The notes under the pieces were generated by a model, which was given only the letters and a program-made list of their open reading frames with translations, searched no databases and was not told the origin of the DNA. The position numbers and the translations under genes were made by a program. Below are positions 43,354 through 51,829 of a stretch of DNA of 64,000 nucleotides, one piece after another (the first letter of the stretch is position 1; each line of letters opens with the position of its first letter). Source of the stretch: Streptomyces sp. NBC_01460 (GTDB taxonomy: Bacteria; Actinomycetota; Actinomycetes; Streptomycetales; Streptomycetaceae); the NCBI RefSeq assembly GCF_036227405.1, contig NZ_CP109473.1, positions 1 to 64,000 of the forward strand, in the 5' to 3' direction.

Positions 43354-45372
43354 ATGCTTCCGATCAGCAGACGGAGCCTGCTGCGTGGTGCGGCCGGGGC
43401 GCTCGCGCTGCCGTTCCTGGACCCGGGACCCGCGTCCGCCGGGGAGTTCCCGCCGCCGCTCTGGGCCGGCGCCGGGGCCTTCTCGCACGTCTACGATCCG
43501 TCCACCTCCGCGGGCCCCCGCTATCTCAACGACCACACGCTGATCAAAGCCCTGGGCCGCTGGCACCTGTTCAGCATCGTCGGGCCCAGTGCGCCGCGCG
43601 GCGAGTCGCCGGACAGCGCGGCTGAGGTCTCCTTCGCCCACGCCTCCGCGCCGAGCCCGCAGGGGCCGTGGACCAGTCACGTCGACGCACTCACCGTCGA
43701 CCCGGACTACTTCGGCGAGGAACACCTGTGGGCGCCGCACGTCGTCGAGGCCGACGGTACGTTCTGGATGTTCTACGCCGGGGGCGGCGGCAGCGGCGCG
43801 GCGATCAGCCTCGCCACGTCGACCGATCTGTTCACCTGGAACCGCGAACCGTCGGGGCCACTGTTCCGGGGCATCGCGGCACGTGACCCGATGGTGCTGC
43901 GGGCCGGCGGCGAGTGGGTCATGTACTACACCGAACTCGCGGGCTCCGGCCACCACATCGTGGCCCACCGGCGTTCCACCGATCTGCTGCACTGGAGCGA
44001 GCCGGGCGTCGCGTTCACCGATGCGAGCACCGACACGACGGTCTCGGTCACCGAGTCGCCGTACGTCGTCGAACGGGACGGCTGGTACTACCTGTTCATC
44101 GGGCCGCAGGGCGGCTACGAGGGCACCGACGTACTGGCCTCGCGGGATCCGTTCCGCTTCGAACTCGCCGGATACGCGGGGCACGTGGCCGGGCACGCCG
44201 TCGAGGTGATCCGTGACGGGGAGACCTGGTACGCCAGCGCCGCGGGCTGGTACCGCAACGGGCTGTACGTGGCGCCGCTGAACTGGCGGGACACACCGCC
44301 GTCGTGGCAGAGCCCCAGCAACCCGGTGGCCGGTCTCGACGTGGCGGGGCGCCTCATGCTGTTCGCGCTCGACGCCTCCGACCGCTCGATGCTGCGGCGC
44401 GTCCAGCTCGACCCGGGCACCGACACCTGGGCGGAGTGGGAGCCTTTCGGAGGGCCTGCGGGTGCGGTTCCCACGCTCGGCCGCAACTCCGACGGCCGTC
44501 TTGAGGTGTTCTCGCTCGCCCCGGGCGGCGTCAATCTGCATCACCGGGTGCAGCGGGCCGACGACGGCTGGCACGGCTGGGAGGAGTTCGGCGGGCCCGC
44601 CGGAGCCGCCCCTGCCGTGGCCCGCAACGCCGACGGCCGCCTTGAGGTCTTCGCCCTGAGCCCCGGCGGCGCCTCAGTCGCGCGGCGCCGCCAGCAGTCA
44701 CCGGGGGCTTCGGCCTGGGACCCGTGGGAGCCCGGCTTCGGCGGCGCCGCGGGCGCGCCGCCGGTGGTCGCGACGAACGCCGACGGCCGCCTCGAGGTGC
44801 TGGCCCTCTCCCCCGGCGGCGCCGGGATCCGCCACCGCTGGCAAGGGGCCCCTAACGGCCCCTGGACCGAGGCCCGGCCCTCGTTCGGCACCGCGGCCGG
44901 TGCCGCACCCCAGGTGGCAAGGGACGGCAGCGGCCGGCTGACCGTCGCTGCGATCGGCCCTTCGGGCGTGGGGACCTTCACCCGGCGCCAGACCGTGCCG
45001 AGCGGCGGCTGGGACCAGTGGCTGCCGCTGTTCGGCTGGAGCGCCGCCGCCCCGGCGCTCACCGCCGGCGCCGACGGCCGCCTGGAGGCGTTCTCGCTGA
45101 CGCCCGGCGGGGCCCGGCTCAATCACCGCAGGCAGGTGACTCCGGGCGGGGTCTTCGATGCCGAGCGGGAGTTCGGCGAGCCGGGCATCCGGCTCGTCGC
45201 CACCCCCACAGCCGTGCTCGACTCCGCTGGCCGGCTGCACGTCTTCGCCGTCACCGTCGCGGGCCGCATACGGACCCGCGTCCAGGACCGGCCGAGCAGC
45301 GCCTGGCAGCCGTGGACGACCTTCGGTGATCGCACCGTCGCACCCCTCGTGTCGGGCAGTCCCACCCTGTGA
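43354..45372 (+). CDS. Exported GH43-like glycosidase with seven-repeat lectin propeller
   Basis: 672 residues from ATG 43354 after GGAGGG. The N-terminus (SRRSLLRGAAGALALPFL) is a Tat signal. Residues about 35-320 look like a five-bladed GH43/GH32-type propeller: NDHTLIKALGRWHLF, HLWAPHVVEADGTFWMFYAG, ARDPMVLRAGGEWVMYYTE, VTESPYVVERDGWYYLFIG. This gives repeated acidic residues at expected catalytic places; the substrate is unknown. Residues about 330-670 are seven diverged lectin repeats (DGRLEVFSLAPGG, HRVQ, W.GWEEFGG). Together with the two preceding lectin proteins it suggests enzymes aimed at the same polymer. Confidence 0.8.
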   Translation: MLPISRRSLLRGAAGALALPFLDPGPASAGEFPPPLWAGAGAFSHVYDPSTSAGPRYLNDHTLIKALGRWHLFSIVGPSAPRGESPDSAAEVSFAHASAPSPQGPWTSHVDALTVDPDYFGEEHLWAPHVVEADGTFWMFYAGGGGSGAAISLATSTDLFTWNREPSGPLFRGIAARDPMVLRAGGEWVMYYTELAGSGHHIVAHRRSTDLLHWSEPGVAFTDASTDTTVSVTESPYVVERDGWYYLFIGPQGGYEGTDVLASRDPFRFELAGYAGHVAGHAVEVIRDGETWYASAAGWYRNGLYVAPLNWRDTPPSWQSPSNPVAGLDVAGRLMLFALDASDRSMLRRVQLDPGTDTWAEWEPFGGPAGAVPTLGRNSDGRLEVFSLAPGGVNLHHRVQRADDGWHGWEEFGGPAGAAPAVARNADGRLEVFALSPGGASVARRRQQSPGASAWDPWEPGFGGAAGAPPVVATNADGRLEVLALSPGGAGIRHRWQGAPNGPWTEARPSFGTAAGAAPQVARDGSGRLTVAAIGPSGVGTFTRRQTVPSGGWDQWLPLFGWSAAAPALTAGADGRLEAFSLTPGGARLNHRRQVTPGGVFDAEREFGEPGIRLVATPTAVLDSAGRLHVFAVTVAGRIRTRVQDRPSSAWQPWTTFGDRTVAPLVSGSPTL

Positions 45373-45895
45373 CCGCGCCCTGCGAGGCTGGCGGTCCCGC
45401 CATGTGAACAGAGCGTGCAGATCCCGCCACGTGAACCGGGGAATCGGCGTATCCCACCCGCCGCGAGGCTGCGCGGGCCCGCCTCCTTGCCTCGACGCGC
45501 GGTGACCTTGCCCACTCTGCGCGCCCGGGAAGAAGGCGTCCGCACCCGGCACGGGACGACGTGCCTCCTGCCCCGGGCCGTCCGCCAGGGCAGGCCTCCT
45601 CCCCCGGCACTCGGTGCGAAATGTCCCGTTGAAGGACACGGCGGGGGCCGGATACAGCCCCAAATCACCGTTCCTGTCGCAGATCCGTCGTGATCTCGGG
45701 CACAGCCCCGGCGCACCCCTGACAGACCGCACCGCGGTGTGCCCTGCGAGCAGCTCACCAGGGGTCGCTCCCGCTCGACGGACCGCCCCGTTGAACGCTC
45801 CCCGCGAAGTGGCCAAAGTCCGCCAGTGAACTGTCCTGACTCATGAGTATCGTTCCGCTCGTGCAGACAGCACGACGCGTGGAACGGGGGGCGCG
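45373..45895. other. 523-bp gap with a short direct repeat
   Basis: No gene is supported. TCCCGCCAYGTGAAC occurs twice, about 27 bp apart, near 45407 and 45434. It could be a binding site for a regulator of the downstream FHA-kinase unit or simple debris. GGGGGG lies just before the next start. Confidence 0.4.
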
Positions 45896-46702
45896 GTGAG
45901 CGGGGTAGTGGTCCATCTGCCGCAGGGAAACGGTGGCGTCGACGGCGAACCACACGGTGACGCGGTGACGTTGCGGCTCGGCCCCGGTCAGGTCGCCCGT
46001 TTCGGGCGGGGCTCAACGAGGGTCCCCGTCGAGCTGCGCCTCGACGATCCGGCGATCTCCCGGCTCGCCGGAGATATCCGCGTGACCGACGACCACTGGC
46101 AGCTGACGAACCACAGCACCACCCACAGCTATCTCGTGGAGAACCCGGAGGGAGCGGGCGAATACCTGCGGGTCCCGCCGCGACGCGTCGGCGCGCCCGT
46201 CCCGTTCGAGTTCTCCCGCGTGGTGCTGCCCACTCGCAGCGATGTCACCGTCTCCTTCCAGGTGTTCGCCCCCGACCACCTCTATCTCGACCCGGAGGCC
46301 ATGGGCGTCCCCTGGGGGAACAGCACGGTCACCGCGTACTCCCTGGACGAGACCGCCACGTACTTCCTGGTCCTCGTCGCGCTCTGCGAGCCGCGGCTGC
46401 GTGACCAGTCCCGTGTGGCCGTACCCACCACCCCCCAGATCGTGGAGCGGCTCAGGGAGCACGTCACCTGCGGGACGCTGTCCGCGCGGGCGGTCAGCTC
46501 GCACATCGACTACCTCGCCGCGGAGAAACTGCGCATCGGGGCCCCGGACACCCACGAACCCGGCCAGAGCGAGCGCCGCAACGGCAAGCGGGAGGAGATC
46601 GTCGGGCTCGCGCTGCGGTTCGGGCTCGTCCGGGAGGAGCACCTCGCGCTGCTGCCGCCCCGGTCGGGAGCCGGCGGGCGGATCCGACTGACGGCGCCAT
46701 GA
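45896..46702 (+). CDS. FHA-domain-like protein, partner of a Ser/Thr kinase
   Basis: 268 residues from GTG 45896. Residues about 20-100 have the FHA pattern: VARFGRGSTRVPVELRL (GR..), DDPAISRLAGDI (SR..G), HWQLTNHSTTHSYLV (L.N.S). They should bind phosphothreonine peptides. The rest is helical with basic stretches and resembles a winged-helix region (RLREHVTCGTLSARAVSSHI), so the protein may also bind DNA. It overlaps the kinase gene by 4 bp (ATGA), a layout known for kinase/FHA substrate pairs. There is no membrane segment. Confidence 0.75.
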   Translation: MSGVVVHLPQGNGGVDGEPHGDAVTLRLGPGQVARFGRGSTRVPVELRLDDPAISRLAGDIRVTDDHWQLTNHSTTHSYLVENPEGAGEYLRVPPRRVGAPVPFEFSRVVLPTRSDVTVSFQVFAPDHLYLDPEAMGVPWGNSTVTAYSLDETATYFLVLVALCEPRLRDQSRVAVPTTPQIVERLREHVTCGTLSARAVSSHIDYLAAEKLRIGAPDTHEPGQSERRNGKREEIVGLALRFGLVREEHLALLPPRSGAGGRIRLTAP

Positions 46703-48114
46703 CATCGCCGCGCGGCCCGCGAGACACCACGGACTGCGACCCCACGGACCTGCTGCCGCCCGGCCATCAGGTAGGAGCGTGGACAGTCACCCAGCCGATC
46801 GGGTCCGGAGGCTGGGCCACCGTGTACGCGGCGCGACCGGCAGACGAGAAACAGGAACGGACCGGTGGCGCCCCGCCCTCGGCCCCCACCGATGTCGCGC
46901 TCAAGATCATGCCGACCGCCGGGCTCGCGCCGCTCCAGTCCCGCAGGATCGTCGAGTCCGCCCGCCGTGAGGTCGAACTCGCGCGCAGGGCCGGGCATCC
47001 CCGGCTGATCGGCCTCCTGGAATCGTTCGTCCTCGCCGCACCGGACCGGCCCTCCCTGGAGGGCGCGATCGTGCTCGTCATGGAACGGGCCTCGGGCAGT
47101 CTGCGGGAACTCATCGACGCGGGGGTGCCCGAGGCCGACCGCGGCCGGCTGATCGCGGGGATCTGCGAGGGACTCGCCCATCTCCACCGGTCGGGCTGGG
47201 TCCACGCTGATCTCAAGCCGGAGAACGTCCTCCTGGGCAAGGACCGCTCCGTGAAGCTCTCGGACTTCGGCCTCGCCACCGAGTTGACGGGGACGCACGG
47301 GTACGCGCCTCCGATGGGCACCCTGGACTATCTGCCGCCCGAGCGCTGGCGGGCGCCCCTGAGCGAACTCGGCGTACGGGTCCGTCCGACCGCCGACGTC
47401 TGGGCCCTGGGCATCGTCATCCACGAGGTGTTCGCGGCGGGCGGCTCACCGTTCCCCGGCGCCACTCCCATGGCGCGCGGCGCCGCGGTCCAGGAGTACG
47501 GCGAGGGGCGCGCCCCGCTGCGCATGGACCACGCGGTGCCGCCGTTCTGGCGGGCGCTGATCGCCGACTGCCTCGCCCCGACCCACGCGGCGCGCGCCCC
47601 CCACACCGCCGAGAGCCTCCTGGCCCGTATCGCCGCCCAGCAGGGCGCGCCCGGGACGGTCCAGCGGCGGGGCCGGGCCCGCACCGCCGTCCTCGCCACC
47701 GCGCTGTGCGGGATCGCCGGCGCGGCCCTGTGCTCGGACGCGGTACGGGCCGGCTCGGCCACGCCGTCGGGCCGGGGAGCCGTCACGCTCCGAGTGTTCA
47801 ACGCGGAGCAGGGCTGCCAGGACCGGGTGGACCGGGGCCCGCAGTGCAGTCTGGGCCTGGCGATCGATCCCGTCCAGCCGTACACCGCGGAGAACGTCGT
47901 ACCGACCAGGGTGTGGCACGGCGATGTCCTCGCCGCCGACTGCCAGTTCGCCGGCGGACAGCTCATCATCGACGAGGACGACCAGCGCTCCACCCGCTGG
48001 TTCCGCGTCCGCCTCCCGGCCGGCTCCAGGCCCGCTGCGGCCTGGCTCCCCGCTGTACGCACCAGGGATCAGCCGACGCTGCCCGATTGCCCGCACCCTG
48101 CGGCGGTGCGCTGA
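46699..48114 (+). CDS. Hanks-type Ser/Thr protein kinase with one membrane helix
   Basis: 471 residues. The kinase domain (about 27-315) has the Gly-rich loop IGSGGWATVYAA, the lysine in VALKIM (K69), the catalytic loop VHADLKPENVLL, DFG (LSDFGLAT), a PPE substrate motif (YLPPERWR) and VWALGIVIHEVF. A Pro/Arg juxtamembrane segment leads to one helix (AVLATALCGIAGAALC), so about 120 residues lie outside the cell. They include two Cys (CQDRVDRGPQC) and resemble a small beta-rich sensor. This is not a PASTA kinase. It is coupled to the FHA-like gene, its likely substrate. Confidence 0.9.
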   Translation: MTSPRGPRDTTDCDPTDLLPPGHQVGAWTVTQPIGSGGWATVYAARPADEKQERTGGAPPSAPTDVALKIMPTAGLAPLQSRRIVESARREVELARRAGHPRLIGLLESFVLAAPDRPSLEGAIVLVMERASGSLRELIDAGVPEADRGRLIAGICEGLAHLHRSGWVHADLKPENVLLGKDRSVKLSDFGLATELTGTHGYAPPMGTLDYLPPERWRAPLSELGVRVRPTADVWALGIVIHEVFAAGGSPFPGATPMARGAAVQEYGEGRAPLRMDHAVPPFWRALIADCLAPTHAARAPHTAESLLARIAAQQGAPGTVQRRGRARTAVLATALCGIAGAALCSDAVRAGSATPSGRGAVTLRVFNAEQGCQDRVDRGPQCSLGLAIDPVQPYTAENVVPTRVWHGDVLAADCQFAGGQLIIDEDDQRSTRWFRVRLPAGSRPAAAWLPAVRTRDQPTLPDCPHPAAVR

Positions 48115-48325
48115 CGCGGGACGCGCGGCTGCTCCGCCACTCCCTCAACCAGTCCGCCAGCGGACTGAGTTGCCGGACAGATTCGCCCGCGAGCTGCCAG
48201 TGCGTGACGAAGCCCGCCGCTTCTTGCGATCCGCCCACCTGCCACACGGGCTCGAAGCCCGATACACGCCCACAAGCAGACCGCGCCAGGCAGCAACAGC
48301 TCGCTGACGCGAAGGAGGCCCGCAC

Positions 48326-48433
48326 GTGAACAACATCATCGAGAACGTCGTAGGCGGCGTCATCGTGGCCGCCCTCGTATGGCTCTCCACCCGCGTCTGG
48401 ACCCGGTGGCACCGAAAGGAGAACACCGACTGA
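48326..48433 (+). CDS. 35-residue single-helix membrane peptide
   Basis: GTG 48326 has a perfect GAAGGAGG (48311-48318) 7 bp upstream. The peptide is VNNIIENVVGG followed by VIVAALVWLSTRVW and a basic end RWHRKENTD: one helix with the C-terminus probably inside. Its position 212 bp behind the kinase gene suggests a small regulator of that system, or the toxin-like peptide of a lost pair; there is no proof for either. Confidence 0.6.
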   Translation: MNNIIENVVGGVIVAALVWLSTRVWTRWHRKENTD

Positions 48434-48460
48434 CCACGTCGCCCAAGGAGGAACAGCAGC

Positions 48461-48493
48461 GAGCTCTCGCCCAGGATCAACGAGCGAGAGCTC
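48461..48493. repeat. 10-bp inverted repeat
   Basis: GAGCTCTCGC (48461-48470) and GCGAGAGCTC (48484-48493) are perfect arms around a 13-nt loop. They lie 27 bp after the membrane peptide stop and could be its terminator. Confidence 0.7.
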
Positions 48494-48621
48494 GCGCCAC
48501 TCACCACAGCGCGCACCTGGCAACAGCACCCAATCCCAGCGCCACGCCGACTACGGGAAGCAGGAGCCATCCGTGCGGGCGAGAGACGCTCGGAAGCGCG
48601 CGAACTAAAGGACCGCATGCC

Positions 48622-48780
48622 GGTGCCACCTCAGCGGGCGCGGGGAGCACCACCGCGCCGATGGCGGTCGCGTGGACGGGGCAGCCCGGGGGGACCATCC
48701 CCGCGGGCGCGGGGAGCACTCGGCCACGGTGATCGGGTCCGCCTGGGCGCCGGGACCATCCCCGCGGGCGCGGGGAGCAA
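48622..48780 (-). CRISPR. Orphan type I-E CRISPR remnant (two intact repeats, one degenerate)
   Basis: On the plus strand the 29-bp repeat is GGGACCATCC-CCGCGGGCGC-GGGGAGCAC. Intact copies lie at 48691-48719 and 48752-48780 (last base A), separated by a 32-bp spacer (48720-48751), the type I-E standard. A third copy at 48622-48650 has five mismatches in its first twelve bases, and the interval before the next repeat is 40 bp. In the usual orientation (GTGCTCCCCGCG...GATGGTCCC) the array reads on the minus strand, so the degenerate copy is the leader-distal end, as expected. The leader side (beyond 48780) meets a transposase fragment. No cas gene is in the window. Confidence 0.9.
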
Positions 48781-48849
48781 ACCGATCATCAGGCGTCGTC
48801 CGGGCCTGCGGGCAGGTCGCGGGGCAGCGCGCGGCACGTTCGCAGCGCC

Positions 48850-49250
48850 CCGGCCCCCGCTACCTGCAGTGTCCCGCCCGGCTCCCTGGTGCCTGAAGCC
48901 GGTGATGTCCTGCCCCCGGAAGACGGGCCGCCGCCGCCGGGCGGTGGTGGAGTCGATGCTCACCAGGGACAGATCCACCGCGCCGCGAAGCTTCGCGGCT
49001 TCCGCGATCAGCCCCTCCGGCAGAGCCTCGAAGATCCCGGCATCACGCCACTGCCGGAAGCGGTTGTGGACGGTCGACCAGGCGCCGAACGCCGCCGGCA
49101 TCTCCCGCCACTGTCCGCCCGTCCTGAATCGCCAGATCACCACCCTCGAACTGCTGCCCCAGCCGCTCGGGATATGGGCCGTACTCGCTGATCGGCAAGT
49201 ACGACTCGTTGAACATCCGCTCTGGAGGCGCCAGTTGCACCCGCGGCACG
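48850..49250 (-). pseudogene. IS5-type transposase remnant
   Basis: Two minus-strand frames combine to give MFNESYLPISEYGPYPERL and then VIWRFRTGGQWREMPAAFG, TVHNRFRQWRDAGIFEAL, LSLVSIDSTTA, the N-terminal half of an IS5-type transposase. A frameshift lies near 49145 and the sequence ends before the DDE part is complete. It adjoins the CRISPR remnant and probably removed its leader. Confidence 0.75.
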
Positions 49251-49321
49251 CAAGACGGTCTATCGGACCGGACCGTGCCACAAAGGCGCATCCCGCTGAT
49301 GATCACGACCCGATACGCGCC

Positions 49322-49858
49322 CTAACGGCTGTGTGCCTGCTTGCTCCTCGCGGGGTGGACCGCAGCCTTCAGCAGAATGTCCACCAGTTCGGTCTCACTG
49401 GTCGTGGTGAGTAGCCGCTTGGGCACGATGAGCAGGCCGGGCTTCCAGCCGACGCGCCCGGTCACCACGTAGACCCGCTCCGTCTCGTGGTAGCGGTTCA
49501 TGGTGCGCCACGGCACCCGCATCAGTTCCTCGGAGCCTCGGGAGATGACGCAGCCGGCGGCGTCGATGACGGCCTGCCTCTCCCCCGTGGCCTGGTCGGC
49601 ACGGAACATACGGCCGGCGAGCATCGGGGGCAGGAACAGGCCGAGCGCACCGTAGACAAGGGCGAGCATCAGCAGACCGGCGTTGAGCGGGTCGCCGTGA
49701 CCAACAGGCTTCAGGCTCAGCGCCATCAAAAGGACCGCGGCCACGACGATGAGCCACCGCAGGTATCGGAACAACCCGGTCGCCGCGAAGGCCTCGTCGA
49801 ACTCCTCCCGCGTCAGAATTCCACCGTAGGTAATGGTTGTCTGCCGTATGTCGTCCAC
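49322..49858 (-). CDS. YcxB-like membrane protein
   Basis: 178 residues from ATG 49858. Two helices (YLRWLIVVAAVLLMALS, about 32-48, and AGLLMLALVYGALGLFLPPM, about 60-79) are followed by a soluble domain with RGSEELMRVPWRTMNRYHE and VGWKPGLLIVPKRLL, the pattern of the YcxB-like family (W at the membrane-proximal strand, IPKR near the end). The function is unknown; such proteins occur singly in many Firmicutes and actinobacteria. The gene appears intact. Confidence 0.7.
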   Translation of the reverse strand: MDDIRQTTITYGGILTREEFDEAFAATGLFRYLRWLIVVAAVLLMALSLKPVGHGDPLNAGLLMLALVYGALGLFLPPMLAGRMFRADQATGERQAVIDAAGCVISRGSEELMRVPWRTMNRYHETERVYVVTGRVGWKPGLLIVPKRLLTTTSETELVDILLKAAVHPARSKQAHSR

Positions 49859-50042
49859 GGGCGCGGATCCTACAGGGCCGCTCCTGACCCGCCGTCACCT
49901 GGTCGGGAACCGGAACCTGAGTCTGGGATTTCGGCGTCAGACCTCAGGTCAACTGGCGAGCCTCCAGAACGGACGCATACTTCTTCCCTGCTGTTGAAGG
50001 CTCCTCCACATGGGCTGCGGATGGCGAGGGCAGTGGCTTCTG

Positions 50043-50849
50043 TCAGTCGCTTTTCCCGTAGTTCATGAACCAGTGCGTGTCGAAATAGCGGGCCATCGTG
50101 AACGGGTGGTGCGGGTCGAGGAGGATGCGACAGACGAACTGCGCAGTCTGGTAGTCGAAGCGGACGTCATCCCGGCCGTCGAAGGACCGCACGACGACAG
50201 GCCCACGGTCGGGGTCGTCACCCTCAGCCCGCCAGCAGTACACGTCCTCGTGCTCCGTGCCCGCCCAGATGAGCAGCCCGTCCTCCTTGAGCGATGTCCA
50301 CGGCTCCTGGTTCAGACTCAGATACGCGTCGAAGGCGCCCTCGCCGAACGTCTCGACCATGCGCTTGTAGTCGGCCGGGAGCACGGTGCCCAGGCGCGAC
50401 TCCACCTCCGCCCGGTGCACATCCGGCCGCTCGGCGGGCTGCGACCAGCCGGTGATCCGTATGAGCCGCTCCATCCAGTCGACGTTCCCGTACTGGTCCG
50501 GGGGGATCGCCGGAAGTTCGGGCACCTGCCTCTGAGCGACCACCAGCACCGGCCGCTCGACGCCTTCGTTGTCTCTGGCCGTACCCGTTCCGACCCACTG
50601 ATCCCCGTACGCCCACGCCCGTATCTTCACCGCCCGGTCCCCGAAAGGGGCAAGGAGAGACGCACCGCTGGAATCATCGATCGTCGGATCGGCGAAGCCG
50701 TCAAGGACGAGGGTGCGCGGTGCGCCGTACCTGTCGGCGAGCAGGTCGGCCAGAGCTTGCGGGTCCAGATCGCCGGGCAGGTACCTGTAGCCGTCTGCCG
50801 GGCCGAGCTGAGCCAGCAGATCGTTGACGGTCATCTGCGTGAGCTTCAT
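50043..50849 (-). CDS. SMI1/KNR4 (SUKH) family protein
   Basis: 268 residues from ATG 50849. The C-terminal half has the SUKH pattern: VESRLGTVLPADYKRMVETF, EGAFDAYLSLNQEPW, then LLIWAGTEHEDVYCW and a WF..Y end. SUKH proteins often act as immunity proteins against polymorphic or contact-dependent toxins, but many Streptomyces copies stand alone. No toxin gene is next to it here. The N-terminal 120 residues (GPADGYRYLPGDLDP) are less typical and may be a separate domain. Confidence 0.75.
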   Translation of the reverse strand: MKLTQMTVNDLLAQLGPADGYRYLPGDLDPQALADLLADRYGAPRTLVLDGFADPTIDDSSGASLLAPFGDRAVKIRAWAYGDQWVGTGTARDNEGVERPVLVVAQRQVPELPAIPPDQYGNVDWMERLIRITGWSQPAERPDVHRAEVESRLGTVLPADYKRMVETFGEGAFDAYLSLNQEPWTSLKEDGLLIWAGTEHEDVYCWRAEGDDPDRGPVVVRSFDGRDDVRFDYQTAQFVCRILLDPHHPFTMARYFDTHWFMNYGKSD

Positions 50850-50914
50850 GCACGACAGTGAAACGCACCCCTCTGACAGTGCGCAGGAAGATGACCCGCG
50901 ACTCACCCAGCTAT

Positions 50915-51235
50915 TGCGTCTCGCCGAACGGCGAGACATCGGCTACAACGGCGTCCGTTCGGATCCGTTCGTAGCGCAGCGGGTGGCGCCATACTCCGTG
51001 GTCCTGCGAGACCGGCGCTGATCTCCGCGACGAGGTCGGGGTCGACGAGGACGGGCTCCAGGGGTGCGGCTGGTCAAGGACGCGGTGAAGCGGGCCCCGG
51101 TCCACGGGTGGTCGGGGCCGGACGCGGTGAGGTGGCCGACGAGCTCGCGGGCCGGGCCAGGTTTCAGCGGGATGGTCTTGCCGACCAGGCGTAGGCGGCC
51201 GATGGTGTCGTGGCGGAGGGGATAGCGGAACCAAT
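50915..51235 (-). pseudogene. C-terminal fragment of an ATP-dependent DNA ligase
   Basis: Minus-strand frames give in order IGRLRLVGKTIPLKPGPARE, GPDHPWTG, then in other frames EPVLVDPDLVAEIS and WRHPLRYERIRTD. This is the OB-fold end of actinobacterial LigC/LigD-like ATP-dependent ligases. The nucleotidyltransferase part is absent and two frame changes are needed, so it is a dead fragment. Confidence 0.65.
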
Positions 51236-51260
51236 AATGGTGGGGAAAGTGGAGCGGATA

Positions 51261-51737
51261 GTGGAGCAAGCTGGGAGCATGGTGTCCCCTGACGATCAAG
51301 AACTGAGCGTGGCGATCAGGAATGCCCGCTCTCCGGCCTGGTCGGTTCGAGCCGCAGCCGGGCGGCAGCTCGCGGTGTCGGACAGGATCCACGAGGTGGC
51401 AGACGTCCTCCACCATCTCCTCCTGGACACCCAGGACACGGCCGTGACGTCGCAGACAGCCGAAGCACTGCTGGCACGCAAGGACACCGTTGGCCTACGC
51501 CATGTCCTGCTGGCCAGGAGCTACGCTGCCGAGCCCTCGACGGCGGACGAGATCCAAGCGGCACTGGCCTGCGATCCGGACTGGATGACGACCGAGGGCG
51601 CAGACCGATTGATCAAGCAGCTGCGGGAGCTGGTGACCGATGGCGATGACGGTGTCGGCGACGAGGCCCAAAGGATTCTCGCAGGCATACGGCCGCGCGA
51701 GGAATGGGCACGAGGCCAGGACAACGACACGCTCTGA
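51261..51737 (+). CDS. Hypothetical helical protein, HEAT-like
   Basis: 158 residues from GTG 51261 with GGAG 6 bp upstream (ATG 51279 is an alternative). Helical pairs recur: PAWSVRAAAGRQLAVSDRI, HEVADVLHHLLLDTQDTAV, TSQTAEALLARKDTVGLRH. This is like HEAT/armadillo repeats used for protein contacts. There is no export signal. It precedes the NAD kinase remnant by 92 bp. The function is unknown. Confidence 0.65.
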   Translation: MEQAGSMVSPDDQELSVAIRNARSPAWSVRAAAGRQLAVSDRIHEVADVLHHLLLDTQDTAVTSQTAEALLARKDTVGLRHVLLARSYAAEPSTADEIQAALACDPDWMTTEGADRLIKQLRELVTDGDDGVGDEAQRILAGIRPREEWARGQDNDTL

Positions 51738-51829
51738 TCCGGCGCGGTTGGCGACACCCTCGAAGTCATCGAGCGAGCCGAACGCCCGGTCCACAGAACA
51801 GGACCGGTGCCCCGCAGGCGCGGTCGACG

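Noticed and set aside
41536..44574. 1012-codon minus-strand open frame across the M23-lectin and GH43-lectin genes
   Set aside because: Antisense of two well-supported secreted proteins; composition is artificial.
48616..48896. Small proteins with PRARG/GEHS repeats
   Set aside because: These frames are translations of the CRISPR repeats and have no start signals.
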